A stretch of 64,000 nt of DNA from Omphalotus guepiniiformis (Eukaryota > Basidiomycota > Agaricomycetes > Agaricales > Omphalotaceae), in contig JAQOOI010000046.1 of the NCBI GenBank assembly GCA_028554645.1, positions 124,001-188,000 on the forward strand. Reading direction: 5' to 3'. Below the pieces are notes generated by a model that had not been told where the DNA came from, made no database searches, and saw nothing but the letters and a program-made list of their open reading frames with translations. The stretch's first letter is position 1, and every line of letters begins with the position of its first letter. The position numbers and the translations under genes were made by a program. Shown piece by piece: positions 12,601 to 23,996 of the stretch.

Positions 12601-13630
12601 AGCCCAGTAGCTAGCTTTGGGACTTTGTCGTTGCCGGTACCGGATGGCAAGCGCAGTTATTGTCTCGTCGTTTCTCCTACCCTTTCCCTTGACCTTAGCA
12701 ACCACCTCCTCCCAGCTCATCTAAAATCTTCAACTTTGTATTCTAACATTCGAGGTAAGCTTGCGCTATGTAGTTACCCATGACTTCGCAACTTACAGTC
12801 ACTTTGCTATACTTAGGGGCCACTACACCCTCTTCTAACATAGCTTCGTCCGCTGTCCGCTTCGCTCTGAGTATAGATGTCACGGATGTAGCCGCAACTA
12901 CTGGTCTGCTCTCCGCAGGTTTAGTTGGAAGCTACAGGACATTGACTATTAGTACGTCAAAGTAATCATGATACATAACCAGGAAATTTACAGCTTTTCC
13001 AGCAATTCTATATGCCTTCTCGGCCCCCAATACTATATCCTCCACCCACTTTCCGACAATTGTATTATCTGGCCATTTCCGGTGCGCTTCTCTCATCACA
13101 TCGACAGCTGCGCAGATTGCGGGCCCACGTTCCAGTATTGCTATGATGCCATCGCCTGTTGTTCTTGCCTGCCATCCGAATATACTCTTCATAGTTTCAT
13201 TGAACCCTCCTTGTTCATCGCCAGTTCGTTCGATGAGATCAGGGTCTATTACGAAGCTTTTGAATTGCTTGTACTGACTCTTCTCTAATGGAGGTGTACT
13301 GAGCTGGTCAGGCAAGTTCTCCATCAGGATTTCGAGCCATTGTAGTTTTTTGTGTGTGTCTTCACTGGAGGACATTTCGGAGCCTGTACCGTGTATGCCA
13401 GTCAGAGAGGATGCCTGTCGCTGAGTTACGGTCGCAAGGAATATGTCGGAAATCAATTCGCACTCGGCTTTTCTCGGATATCGTTAGTGCTATGATGTCC
13501 TATGTTTCTCAAATATTCACATTTTCTAACATACCCCTGGAGACCCTCGAGTTAGTAACATATTATTAACTAGTTAATAACAATGTGAATAAATCGTGTG
13601 AGCAAATAGTCAATTTTTCGCCAGACCCTA
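9674..13630 (-). mobile_element. Complete hAT DNA transposon, 3,957 bp
   Basis: The termini are TAGGGTTTGGTGA (left) and, reading inwards on the other strand, TAGGGTCTGGCGA (right), 11 of 13 identical. They are flanked by the perfect 8-bp duplication ATCAGATG. Subterminal DNA on both sides carries repeated TGTGAG/CTCACA motifs (9756-9835 and 13585-13605), likely transposase-binding sites. Between the ends lies one long transposase gene with no obvious stop or frameshift, so the copy may be young and autonomous. The perfect duplication also supports recent insertion. Confidence 0.93.
9851..13375 (-). CDS. hAT-family transposase
   Basis: Single multi-exon gene. Exon 1 (13375-12992), exon 2 (12931-12797), exon 3 (12720-11878) and exon 4 (11823-11641) join in frame at GT..AG sites; at least four more exons follow down to 9851. 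The MSWEEV exon lies before a zinc-finger-like segment (YWACMGLRQF..C..H..C). The RNase H-like core has VTFDGNSIRKPQ (first acidic residue), GVCSDSTGNTRKGRK (second) and TRFATHWSS. The C-terminal dimerisation region has STVDSLKWWERL (candidate Glu) and PDERTGSNITWFNSPLRG. A strongly acidic Ser/Asp/Glu tail ends the protein. The first two exons (about 170 aa) match no domain I recognise but join in phase to the rest. It cuts and pastes its own element in the nucleus. Confidence 0.9.
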
Positions 13631-13638
13631 ATCAGATG
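13631..13638. repeat. Right 8-bp target-site duplication of hAT element (ATCAGATG)
   Basis: Exact copy of 9666-9673, directly after the terminal ..ACCCTA of the element. Confidence 0.92.
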
Positions 13639-13848
13639 ACGCTGACCGCGAAAAGAGGTCGGAAGCGATTGACCGAAAAGCAGCGTGACCTATCGGCCGA
13701 CAATACCGAACTCGATTTGCCCCGGATTTTCCTGTTGCATTGCATTCCCCACAATTCAGAATGCCCCAAGCACCTTCGGCCGAATTTTCTCATATAACAA
13801 TACTCGTTTCGATTCTAATTCTCAAGCTCATGCTCGACACTTGATAGG

Positions 13849-15680
13849 ATGTCCTTCAGGATACTACGTGCATCTCCTGTGCATATATCTCGTTCTTTCC
13901 CTTTACGCGTGGATCGGTAAGTTCCTTCTTATTCTCTTACGTTGAAACTACAGTACATAACCTTCACCGCAACACTTCGTAGACGCGCTCTCAGTACGAC
14001 CCTCAAAGCAAAAACCGATGATCTTCCTCTATCGGGTATACGCGTCCTAGAGATGGGTCAACTAATCGCTGGTCCTTTCGCAGGACAATTACTCGGGTAC
14101 GTGGGATGCTCTTGGATGATTCGCCCTTCTTTACCCCTTCCCAAAAGGCAATTCGGCGCAGAAATCATCAAAATCGAACCACCAAACGTAGGAGACCCAC
14201 TACGTGTATGGCGTGAATTGGATGTAGATGGGACTAGTCCGTGGTTTAGGAGTATAGGGAGGAATAAGAAAAGCGTTGTGATTGATTTGAGGAAGGTGGA
14301 GGGGAGAGAGTGCGTATCGATATCTCGCGTTTTTTCTTTCGTGTGCTCATTGAGGTATTCGAACCTTGTTATAGGCTAGTAAAACGACTAGCTATCAAAA
14401 GCGACGTCCTACTCGAAAACTTCAAACCAGGAAGTACGCCCCTCCCTAACCTCTTCCCTTCCCCTCCCCTTCCATAACCCAACCCACTAATAAACTATAA
14501 AATCTCAAACTACAGCCCTCGAAAAATGGTCTCTCGGCCCAAAACACCTCCACCCACACAACCCCTCCCTCATCTTCACCCGCGTAAGCGGGTACGGTCA
14601 AACAGGTCCTTGGGCTCCACGACCAGGTTACGCATCAGTATGCGAGGCTGAATCAGGGTTTCGCTATATTAATGGGTTTCCTGATGCGCGGACGGGCGGG
14701 TTGGCTGGACCGCCTGTTAGGCCTAATATTAGTCTAGGTGATTCGGTTGCGGGGATTCATGCGGCTTTTGGGACTGTGGGTGTTCTTTTTGTGTGATGAG
14801 GGTCCGGGTGCTTAGAATTTGGTTTGTGTTGTGCTGCAGGTACTTGCGTTGTTGTCGAGGGAGAAGAGCAAGCGGAGTGGGAGGGAAGGAGGGGTTACGG
14901 TTGATGTTAGTATTTTGGAAAGGTGAGCTGGTATGGTTTTTTTTCCAGGGTTCGTGTCTGAGTATGTTGCTGTGAAATAGTATGCTCAATTTGATGGAGG
15001 GTATCGTTCCGGAATACGATCGAAAAGGAAAGGTGCGCCTCTATACATCGTACAAAGTCTTCGTGTCCTAATAATCTAAAAATCCATAGATTCGAGGTCC
15101 CTCCGGCTCCTCCATAACTGGAATTGTACCCACAAACGCATACCCATGTCTTCCAAACACAGACTCCCCCACAATTCCCTCATACATAGTAATCGGAGCT
15201 AACGGCGATACGATATACAACCGACTAATGAACGCTATCCAACGTCCAGATCTAACCGGCCCATCCTTCCAACAGAATCATCATCGAGTTTCACGTCAAG
15301 CAGAGATTGAGAAGGGGATTTCTGACTGGACAAGTGGGCGGACTGCGGAAGAGGTTGTTAGGGTTATGAATAATGCGGGTGTACCGGTTGGGAGGGTTGT
15401 TAGTGTCAAGGATGTTGTGGAGAATGAACAGGTTGTTGCTCGTGGTGCGATTGAGGATGTTTGGGTTGGGGGTCACGGTGGAAGTGGAAGTGGGGGACTC
15501 GGAGGAGAGGGGTGGAAGGTTAAGATGACGGGGACGGTTCCTTTACTTGAAGGATGTGATACGGAGACGAGATGGGCTGGACCTGAGCTTGGGTTTCATA
15601 CGGATGAGGTTATGAAGGATGAGTTGGGGTTGACGGAGGAAGAGGTGGGGAGGTTGAGGAAGGATGGGGTAATTGGGTGA
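13849..15680 (+). CDS. Class III (CaiB/BaiF) CoA-transferase, mitochondrial
   Basis: Begins at ATG 13849. Exon 1 (13849-13916) encodes a mitochondrial-type leader, MSFRILRASPVHISRSFPLR, and joins exon 2 at 13983 in phase. About six introns follow. Motifs in order: GIRVLEMGQLIAGPFAG, QFGAEIIKIEPPNVGDPLR, RNKKSVVIDLRK, VLLENFKPGTLEKWSLG, SGYGQTGPWAPRPGYASV, PNISLGDSVAGIHAAFG (GD is the likely CoA-carrying Asp), VIGANGD, and a C-terminal WVGGHGG..WKVKMTGTVP region. The protein resembles eukaryotic succinate-hydroxymethylglutarate CoA-transferases and bacterial formyl-CoA transferases, which move CoA between carboxylic acids. The exact acid pair cannot be read from the sequence. The hAT insertion lies only 210 bp upstream and may affect its promoter. 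Confidence 0.88.
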
Positions 15681-17347
15681 ATAGGGTTCTTGTGAAGGAG
15701 TGTAAGATGTGTATTCTTTCTTTGTATGTTAGTTTGAAGCAAAGATTCCGTAGCGAATAACATAGGCGCTTAAATTTCACAAGCGCCTGCCGAAGAAGAT
15801 TCTTTTGCCGCCCGGCGCCTTGCGCTCAAGTAAGACTGATCAGACGACTGGTACGTACTCTTCTGATATATGCTTTGAACCTTGGCTGACTGACGACCGC
15901 CTGTACATTCGGTGCAGTAGTGTTCATGATTTTGCCTTAGAAATGGAAAAGGACCTAATTCTGTACGACAGAAGGTACCTCTATATATAGAGCAACACAC
16001 TTGCATTGCAGGTGTAGTCATGTATACGAAGCCACAACTGCAACACTCGGGGAATACACCATTCCGGTGCTTCATCCTCTCCACTTTCAAATCGGACGAA
16101 CGTTCTCATGCATGGCGGTAAGTGTATTGATTTGCACGGTTCCTACGATTTGCTTAGTACACAACTTCCCGAAGCAACGTCTACCACGCAACGCGGCTGT
16201 CAACGAACAAGCGATGCTTTCAAAGTCTTCACGTCCGTAAGACAATGTATATGCATATGGTATGTCATTCATTGAGGTATTTTTAGTGTATCAATGATAT
16301 CACTTCAGGGCTTTTACATACCTTCGAGATCACGGAATTGAGACAAGCCTTTGTAAGTAGCAGCCTCACAAAGTAAGATCTATTCAGTTCGTCGATCCGC
16401 TTCCAGGTCGGGGCCAACAGTGCAAGAGTAGGTGTGTAAGTTGCGGTAAACACGGCTTTAACTTAAACATTCCAGTTCATCTCCATTCCAGTATCGAAGC
16501 AGCAGACGAGTACGTATCATTTTGTCAGCTCGTTCAACCATTCAGAACGAATCTCAGGACGACGATTCACAGCGAGAGAACTTTCGGGAAGTTCTGAGCC
16601 GAAGAGCGAGCTTAAGCTTTCTGACATCTTCATTGGGTGCGAGGGCAGGACACACCTCCAAGAGTCAGTTGAGGTAATAGGGAGAACCAGCAGAGCTGTT
16701 TCAAAGACATAGAATTATGGATGTTATATCTTATAAGCATATATAGGAGAAGGCTCACCGACCTCACGTAGGATATTTAGCACAGCCACCTACCCCGGGT
16801 GAATTGATCGAGAAAGATACATCGGCAAGAGCGGTTTCACTCGGAGGAGATTTTGGAGAGTTTTGGATACTTTCGACCTTGTTTTATGGGTGCTGAGCCT
16901 ACAGTCTGTTCTGCTCCTAAGGAACACTGATTTTGTTCAGAGAATAGGTGCGGGTATCACTCCATCTTGTTAAATGACATTCCACGGCAAACGGCTTATG
17001 TACACGGTCGGCGACCATTGGGGATGCACTTGCCTTATGCAGGGACACTTCCTGCTTGGTATAGAACCCCCTCGTTAGGCAACCGGCGGTGATGTTGTGA
17101 TTTTGAATTCTTACATCAAACTCAGATACGGTCCCCGCGCTGAATAACGTTCCTTGCCGGGTACCGTTGATATATAAAAGCCCTTCATGTCGATTGACAG
17201 CCCCTTCTTGAGTTCGTTCTTGCCCTTCAGGGCCTCCTTTCACTTGCATTTTTTGTGTTTTCCCCTTCAAAAAGTCAAGTCAAGTGATCCCATCCTTCCT
17301 TACGTGTTCTGTTCTTTTCCCTCGAAATCTTCAGCGCTTCAGTTGTC
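15681..17347. other. 1.7-kb intergenic region
   Basis: No open frame here has family motifs, and none can be extended by credible splicing. The right part is the promoter of the MFS gene. Some short direct and inverted repetition is visible but no element boundaries. A minus-strand frame at 16917-17270 is probably chance. Confidence 0.45.
17170..17179 (+). promoter_or_regulatory. TATA box of the MFS transporter gene
   Basis: The sequence TATATAAAAG lies about 170 bp upstream of the ATG at 17348 and is followed by a pyrimidine-rich tract typical of fungal transcription starts. Confidence 0.5.
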
Positions 17348-19370
17348 ATGTCTGCGGCGCCCGCTCAAGAAGTTTCTAGTCCATCTCCAGTACCAGCCGA
17401 TAGTATCGAGGGCCACCGTGCGTATTCTCCAGCTCAAGGAGAAAGTACGGTTTCGGTCAAAGAAGAAGACCTTAAAGGTGAAGGCTCGTCGAAGAGGAAT
17501 TCAGATGTTTCCGAAACAGTCGTCAAAGTAGAAAAATCTGGTGTCGAAACTTCCGCTGAACCTTCCAGTGATGATTCAGTACCGAAGATTTCTCGAATCA
17601 GGAAGAACTTTATTCTTGTCTGTCTTGCCGGTGCTCAGTTCTTTGATATCTTCAATGCTTGTGCTGCTATCGTTGCTTTACCAGCAGTGCGTATACCATA
17701 CTTCTGCCTTGCGGGCTTTATATGCGTGTGTACTGAATGAAACTCCTCCTCTTTGCTCATGTAGCTCGGAGCAGACCTCGGATTCTCAGCTAATGAACTT
17801 CAATGGGTGTTATCAGCATACACGTTAACATTCGCAGCTTTCATGTTAATCTCCGGTCGTATTTCCGATATGTTCCATCCAAAACCCGTGTTCGTCGTAG
17901 GTTTCCTTTGGGTGGGGTTACTTAGTATACCGATAGCTGCGAGTGTCAATCCTATTATGACAATCGTTTTACGTGCGGCTCAGGGTATCGGTGCGTTTCG
18001 TTGTTTCGCCCTGAGTTAATGAGATCTTACTCGTGCGTTGCAGGTGCTGCAATGAATGTTCCATCAGCTGTAGCCATGATCAGACTTACATGGCCTGATC
18101 CAGTCGAACGTGGTCGAGCGTACTCGATATACGGTGCTTTCGGTGCGACTGGAACATGTGTTGGGTTCATCGTTGGAGGTGTTTTAGCGAGTTTGGCTTC
18201 ATGGCGTTGGGGTGAGTACCATGAATTACTATACGTGGTCCACAGTTGGTTGACGTTTCACACAAAAAAAGTGTTTTACCTCCTCGCTATTATCATCATC
18301 CCATTCGCCCTGGCCTCCTGGTTCGTCCTACCAAATCATACCGACTCGGAGGGTGAGAAAAAAGCACTCGATTACCCTGGTGTGTTCAGTTTGACCGCCG
18401 GGCTTATCTTGTTCGTCTTTGCTATTTCGGAGGGTAGTGCAACAGGTTCGTTTTCCGTCTTTCCGTCTCTTCGCGTTTAACGTTATACTTACACGGAACT
18501 CAAAATAATCAGGCTGGGGCTCCGCACGTGTCATCGCACCTCTCATAATATCGATCTTCCTATTCGGTAGTTTCCTACTTATCGAGCGGATAGTCAAAGA
18601 TCCAGCTCTTCCACCTAGGACATGGACGAATAAGAACTTTACGCCTTTGTTCTTCTATGGGTGGAGTATTTACTGGTGGGCTTTCGCTTGTGAACTTCAG
18701 CTCGTGCAGATATTCACCGTAAGTACCCTTAATACATCCAACGAATCTTCTCCCTTAGCTCACTGACGATGATGATGCACCTCCACAGGACCTCTGGCAC
18801 CACTCAACTCTGAACGCAGCCATCAGATGTTTACCATTCGGTATCGCAGCAGGCGTAACAGCCTACGGTACAGGTTTCGTCGCTCCATACCTTTCCCGAC
18901 GTGTTCTCCTCATCTCAGGACAACTATTCATGGCAATCGGCTCCATCCTCTTTGCTTTAGCGAATGAACCGTCAAAGTACTGGCCATACATGGTACCAGC
19001 GATGATTGTGGGTATGCTGGGAGTGGGTGTTGCCCTTGTGGGTAGTACGATTGTTGTTATGGATGGTGTTAGAGATGGTGAGGAAGGTGTTGTTAGTGCG
19101 GTTATGTTTACGAGTTATCAAGTTGGTGCTACGCTTGGGTTGGCTAGTGAGTTTGTTTCATTACTCCGTTTTCTCTTCGTAATCTATAGATAATAGTTTG
19201 CTGACACTTTTTCTTCTTTCACTATCGTTTCTTCGATAACACTCGCTGTGAACCAAGGCCGTGCGACTGATGCTGTATCGCAATACGTTGGATACTCGGC
19301 ATCGTTTTGGTCGTTGCTTGGTATGAACGGGATTGAAATCATCATTTCGCTCTTGTTCGTGCGTAATTAG
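17348..19370 (+). CDS. Major facilitator superfamily transporter, DHA2/ATR1-like
   Basis: Plus-strand gene with about seven introns, ATG 17348, stop TAG 19368-19370. A ~75-aa hydrophilic Ser/Glu/Lys-rich cytoplasmic N-terminus precedes the first membrane span (ILVCLAGAQFFDIFNACAAIVALPAV). Recognisable pieces are LQWVLSAYTLTFAAFMLISGRISDMFHPK (MFS motif A region), LRAAQGIGAAMNVPSAVAMI, GAFGATGTCVGFIVGGVLASLASWRW (motif C-like, typical of antiporters), and late spans around FYGWSIYWWAFACELQ and VGATLGLA. The final exon ends LLGMNGIEIIISLLFVRN. Such proteins export drugs, toxic compounds or small metabolites by proton antiport at the plasma membrane. The substrate cannot be inferred. Confidence 0.88.
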
Positions 19371-20122
19371 ATGGGGTTTCGGGCTCCTTCCTCCTTCCTC
19401 TCCACCCCCTCCCTCCCCCCTTTCCCCCTCCGTCACGATGTCTTAGAGCTCATGGATTGTTATGCATGGATATGATTGTGCGATGTTGAGTGTGTCATGA
19501 AATTCCAATGGATGATGATGTGCAGTGCAATGCATGCATGATGCCTGTACGTAGGTCTACTTCTCCTCCTCCTTCATACTGCGGCGTTGCCTGTTTTCTT
19601 TCCATTTTTCCCATTCTTCTTCTTTCAAGTCATTCTCTCTGAATGGCTGTTTTTGTTCGCTACATCTTGAACGGTTTCAAATGTCGTCTGTATCAAATAG
19701 TTTCTCTCGAAGTAGAATCAATATTTACGTTTTCCATTCTTGATTTACTAGGGGATATCTGATGACGATAAACCTATTATAGAATCTGAGGTGAGTTGGA
19801 TTGATCTTTTTTCTCGGCGCAGTAATAAGAGTTAATGTTTGCAATTAGTAGCACTATTCCTTTTGCCCCCATAGAGTTCCGAGTTTCGCGTTCACTCAAA
19901 TGTATACTTATATTAAATTGAACATTACTAATTCATTGAAAGTTCACTTGCATTCCCAATCATCAAGGGAGGCTAGAAAAATGGTAGGCTTGTCAGGAAG
20001 TGGTGGAAAACGTTGAACGAAAGGAAGACTGAAGTTCGCGATCAAGCTCGCCCGGCGTGTGAAATTGCGAGAAAACCACCAGTGGCGCCACCACGATCAC
20101 GGGACCTTTCTCTGCTCTCACC
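19371..20122. other. Intergenic, containing duplicated DNA
   Basis: The 3' flank of the MFS gene and the 5' flank of family X copy 1. The part from about 19850 to 20062 is repeated in inverted orientation at about 32398-32640, including the GATCGCGAAC..GAGCTTGATCGC-type stretch near 20036-20053. A CACGGG motif lies about 25 bp before the ATG at 20123. Confidence 0.55.
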
Positions 20123-20778
20123 ATGTCTACCACCACAATTCCACCTCTTGCAACGACTGACCCCGAACTCCCCACAGAAACCAAGGTGAAGAAGGAGTCC
20201 TCGAAGAAGAAGTCTAATTCGTCTTCTGCGAAACGTTCCAAGAAGCGGTCGTCAAATGATGCCTGGGTTATGGGCTACGTGATTTCTAATGAAGACTTTC
20301 TGTGCTTCATCTCCAGTCTCAGAAAACCGGAAACCGTCGCGAATAAGGGCCCCTTATCTCTCGAAAAGTCTATTATGTACTACGACTCATTTAAGCGTTG
20401 TCTTCCGAAGAATTTGGAGCGGTATGCTCCTGAGCTCGAAGGTGCGTGCCCTTCGAATCCTCTTTCAGACACCACTTAGTCTAATTCGTGATATCCCTTT
20501 GTTTAGAGATTTATAAATCACGGAAATTGATGGATAGCGAACTTCCACTCGAAGACATAGTTTCTCATATGTTCTTTCCCATTCGTTGCATTCCGTATAG
20601 AAGCAAGGAGCAACTGTCTGATTCACACCCTGACAGTAAGATTATTCGAGAGGAGTATTACAAGGATAAGGTGCAAATGACACGTCTTGTCGAACACGTC
20701 CAATCGCGCGGTGGGAAGCTAGACTTTGACATGGTGAAGTATGGGTATGAGAAGATGCTGCATCCCCGCTTCTGGTGA
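20123..20778 (+). CDS. Family X protein, copy 1 (unknown, lineage-specific)
   Basis: Two exons, 20123-20441 and 20507-20778, giving 196 aa. I do not recognise the family. The first ~40 residues are Ser/Thr/Lys-rich and end in a basic SAKRSKKRSS patch that could be a nuclear signal. Then comes DAWVMGYVISNEDFLCFISSL, conserved in all copies, followed by SLEKSIMYYDSFKRCLPKN. Exon 2 gives EIYKSRKLMDSELPLEDIV, SHMFFPIRCIPYRSKEQL, SDSHPDSKIIREEY and KLDFDMVKYGYEKMLHPRFW. Seven related loci lie in this window. The conserved intron (phase 1, GTGCGTG donor) and conserved protein motifs argue for real selection. The promoter has a CACGGG motif 25 bp before the ATG. Confidence 0.75.
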
Positions 20779-21164
20779 TGAATATTTTGATTGTGCGTGT
20801 CTTTTGTGTGGTAGTGATATAACTCATTGACTGGCGCTTCTACCTTCTAGTACGATGCTGTTGCATTCCGGATGCTGGAAATATCTTTGGTGGCCTGCGG
20901 CGTTTTCATGAACTTACTCGGTGTGGTTTCAATCCATTTGACCGTGATGTAACAAATAATGTCCAATATGATGAACGTTCTGGGTACATATGTATATTAG
21001 CCTCGCGAGCTGATATTCGTTTATTCTTTCAACTTCTTCTGTGAACACAATTGCGAGAAAAACGACGGTCGTTCACGTACTATTAGTCATGGACACGATC
21101 ACGTGACGTTGTGTCGCTTTACCTGATGGGTCGCGACGAAACTCTGACTCACCTTTCTCTTATC
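20779..21164. other. Spacer between family X copies 1 and 2
   Basis: Holds the conserved 3' segment found behind every family X copy, with a CTTCTAG acceptor-like site about 70 bp after the stop. It also carries the promoter of copy 2 with a CACGTG box at 21100-21105, about 60 bp before the ATG. Confidence 0.5.
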
Positions 21165-21812
21165 ATGTCTACCAACACCAGTCCACCTTCTGCGACGACT
21201 GACGCCGAACTATCTACAGAGACAAAGCCCTTGAAGAAGGATAAGCCTACTTCGCCTTCTGCGAAACGTTCTAAAAAGCGACCGTCGACTCGGGATCAGG
21301 CCTTTGTTATGGGCTATGTCATATCTAACGAGGACTTTCTGTCCTTCATCTCCAGTCTCAGAGATCCGGAAGAGATTGCGGAGGAAGGTCCCTTATCTCT
21401 CGAAGAGTCTATTTTGTATTACGACAGATTCAAGCGTTGTCTTCCGAAGAATATGGTGCGGTCTGCTCCCTACCTCACAGGTGCGTGTCTTCCGGATCCT
21501 CCATCAATAAATCCTGATATCCCTTGATTTATAGAGATCTATAAATCACCAAAACTGAAGCACAGCGACCTACCGCTCGAAGACATAGTTTCTTATATGT
21601 TCTTTCCCATTCGTTGCATCCCGTATAAAAGCAAGGAACAACTATCTGATTCACATCCTGATAGTAAGATCATACGAGAGGAGTATGTGAAGGATAAGGT
21701 GCAAATGACACGTCTTGTCGAACATGTTCAATCGCAGGGTGGGAAGTTAGATTTCAACATGGTGAAGTACGGGTATGAGAAGATGCTGCATCCTCGCTAT
21801 TGGTGGCGGTGA
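21165..21812 (+). CDS. Family X protein, copy 2
   Basis: Exons 21165-21480 and 21535-21812. The ATG at 21165 matches the start used by the paralogues; an in-frame upstream ATG at 21126 would add 13 residues absent elsewhere. The product has the same layout as copy 1: a Thr/Ser/Lys-rich head with SAKRSKKRPS, AFVMGYVISNEDFLSFISSL, LPKNMVRSAPYLTG, then EIYKSPKLKHSDLPLED, FFPIRCIPYKSKEQLSD and YGYEKMLHPRYWWR. The intron position and phase are identical to copy 1. No catalytic motif is recognised. Its 3' flank (about 21860-22200) is repeated in inverted orientation at about 33010-33330. Confidence 0.75.
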
Positions 21813-22743
21813 ATATTTTGATTGTGCGCCTCTTTTCTGTGGTAGTGGTATCTCACTGACTGGCGCCTCTCCCTTCTAGTATGATGCTGCATTTTGGAAG
21901 CTGAAAAATCCTTGGTGGCTTGTGGCGTATAATTTTCTTGCTGTGGCAATCATCGACTGTGATGCAATCAACGCGACCCAAGTCCTGCAGGACGAATGTA
22001 ATCATGGTCTTCGGGGCTTCAGCTCCAAGCCTCAAGGACTCATAATCAACGTCGACTTACGCTCTTCCGAATTTCGCATCATTCCTTGCGACGACATAGT
22101 TGAATTTGTATTGACACCTAGGGCGGAGTATGTAGCAGGAGCCTGAGTGTATGATGTCGGTTGTTGCATGCAAACGGTTATAATTCAAGTATGTATCAAA
22201 TCACGATAGCCTCGAATCCAATCCAGCTCTTTGATGAATGTCGTTTATGATCTCTTTGAGCGTTCCCTCAAGCTGTGCTCGCTTCGTCAAAGTATGAATC
22301 GATAGTAATGCTGTTGGGATATCAAGTTGTCGTGCTCACCCGGGCATTATCGTACTTATGGTTAATTCCGTTTTCTGCTTTATCTTTCCTTTCGGAATTA
22401 TCCTTGCTTTATACTTTCTTGCTTTGTATGTAGTTATTATATATGTAGCTAGAAATGTGAATAAAATTCCCCGCGCGTTAGCCAGGGTTTTCTGCTATAG
22501 TATCCCGAGTAGCGTTGTTGATCCGCTATTCTAACAAATGCTTCGCGTTTTAGATTTCACAGAACCATTTGATGACCATTCAAATATTCAGCGCCAGCGT
22601 CTGCGTTTCGGAAGCGCCCTGCAAAAATCATGTGACTGCGGGCGCGTCATTCTGAATTATGTAAACGTACCGTACATCCGCGGACTCTAAAACATAAATT
22701 CGTCGCTCCGCTACGCCCACTCTTCTCTCAACCAGCTACAACC
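21813..22743. other. Intergenic, duplicated flank and dehydrogenase promoter
   Basis: The first part is a conserved family X 3' flank with an open 75-codon frame (21922-22146). Comparison with the inverted copy near 33.1 kb shows substitutions at all three codon positions, so I do not call it coding. About 22540-22620 is also repeated, inverted, near 32650-32720. The last part is the promoter of the dehydrogenase. Confidence 0.5.
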
Positions 22744-23996
22744 ATGACAGGTTCGAAGACCGTTCTCATCACTGGCTGTAGCGCTGGCGGAATAGGTCAT
22801 GCACTCGCGAAAGAGTTTCACTCTCAAGGTTCTTCTCCGAGAATTTAGCAACCTACAATCGGACGTCTTCATCTCATAACTTGAATTACAGGCTCGCGAG
22901 TTTTTGCTACGTCACGTCAACTGGAATCCATGAGCGAATTGACAGAACTTGGTGTTGAGACGTTGGCTTTGGATGTGACTGATGTTGAGGCAGTGAGGAA
23001 GACGAGAGATGAGGTTTCTGCTCGGACTGGAGGAAAGCTTGATATTCTTGTGAATAACGCGTGAGTTTCCGTGTCTTTATGATTTCCACGGCTTTCTAAG
23101 ATAATCTAGAGGACAAGGTGGGTATCTACTCTTAATCGCTCACCAAGTCCTCACGACAAGGATATCTAGCATATCCCATGGCTGCCACCGATAAGGATAT
23201 GAATGCGGTACGAGCGCTTTATGAAGTCAATCTTTTTGCTCCTATGGTGATGGTACAAGAGTTTGTTCATCTTCTCATCGCCTCCGGTAATGGATGTGTT
23301 GTCAATACGGGAAGCTTAGCTGCCATCACACCTGTCCCGTTTGGTGCTGCTTATAATAGCACCAAGGCAGCTCTTCATGCATTCGGGAATACACTTCGAG
23401 TGGAGTTGGCGCCGTTCAAGTAAGTTCATGTTTACCTGTTACCTCGTCGGAAGCGTATTTAAAACTGACATTTTGCTTAGCATTCGAGTCATGAATGTAA
23501 GACCGGCTCCTCCTCTCCGACATCTTGCTGCACTAACCCGTTCACAGGTTATCACGGGCGCCGTCAAAAGTAACATAGTGAAGCCTTTCTCAATCCCAGA
23601 TGGATCGCTTTACAAATCAATGGATCAAGTATTCCAGGAGAAATTCCTAAAACAGTCTCAAAGTATATGCGCATTTTTCTGTGCCTGAATACTCTTCTCA
23701 CCCAATATTCTCAGCGGACGCTATGGACACTGACCAGTATGCTGCCACTGTCGCCGCGGAAGCTCTCAAACCTACTCCACGAGCATCGCTATGGGCGGGG
23801 AACAAAGCCTGGGTGTGCTGGTTCATAGACACATTCCTAGGTCAAGGATTTTTCGTAAGTGTCGCTGAACTTCCTGCTGATATCATCCATTTTGATGAGT
23901 TACCTCGGGAAGACTCGGTTCATGACGAGGATATTCGGGTTTTCGGAGTTTGCAGCTCAGATACGAAACGAAAAATCAAAAGACAAGCGTGTATGA
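22744..23996 (+). CDS. Short-chain dehydrogenase/reductase, AYR1-like, copy 1
   Basis: ATG 22744, stop 23994-23996, about seven exons. Classical SDR order: VLITGCSAGGIG nucleotide-binding turn, LDILVNNAG, VVNTGSLAAITPVPFG with the catalytic Ser, and AAYNSTKAALHAFG with the YxxxK pair. The tail reads WAGNKAWVCWFIDTFLG and, after the last intron, TRFMTRIFGFSEFAAQIR. It resembles fungal NADPH-dependent 1-acyldihydroxyacetone-phosphate reductases, which work at the ER or lipid droplets, but other lipid or alcohol substrates are possible. A conserved micro-exon of only 8 nt (23110-23117) supplies the Gly-Gln between NNA and AYPM. A close second copy lies inverted at 53634-54872. Confidence 0.87.

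Noticed and set aside
16917..17270. 117-codon minus-strand frame in the MFS promoter
   Set aside because: Overlaps the TATA box and leader of the MFS gene and has no recognisable feature.
21922..22146. 75-codon frame behind family X copy 2 as a third coding exon
   Set aside because: No donor gives a phase that keeps it open, and the inverted copy near 33.1 kb shows changes at all codon positions with no preference for silent ones.
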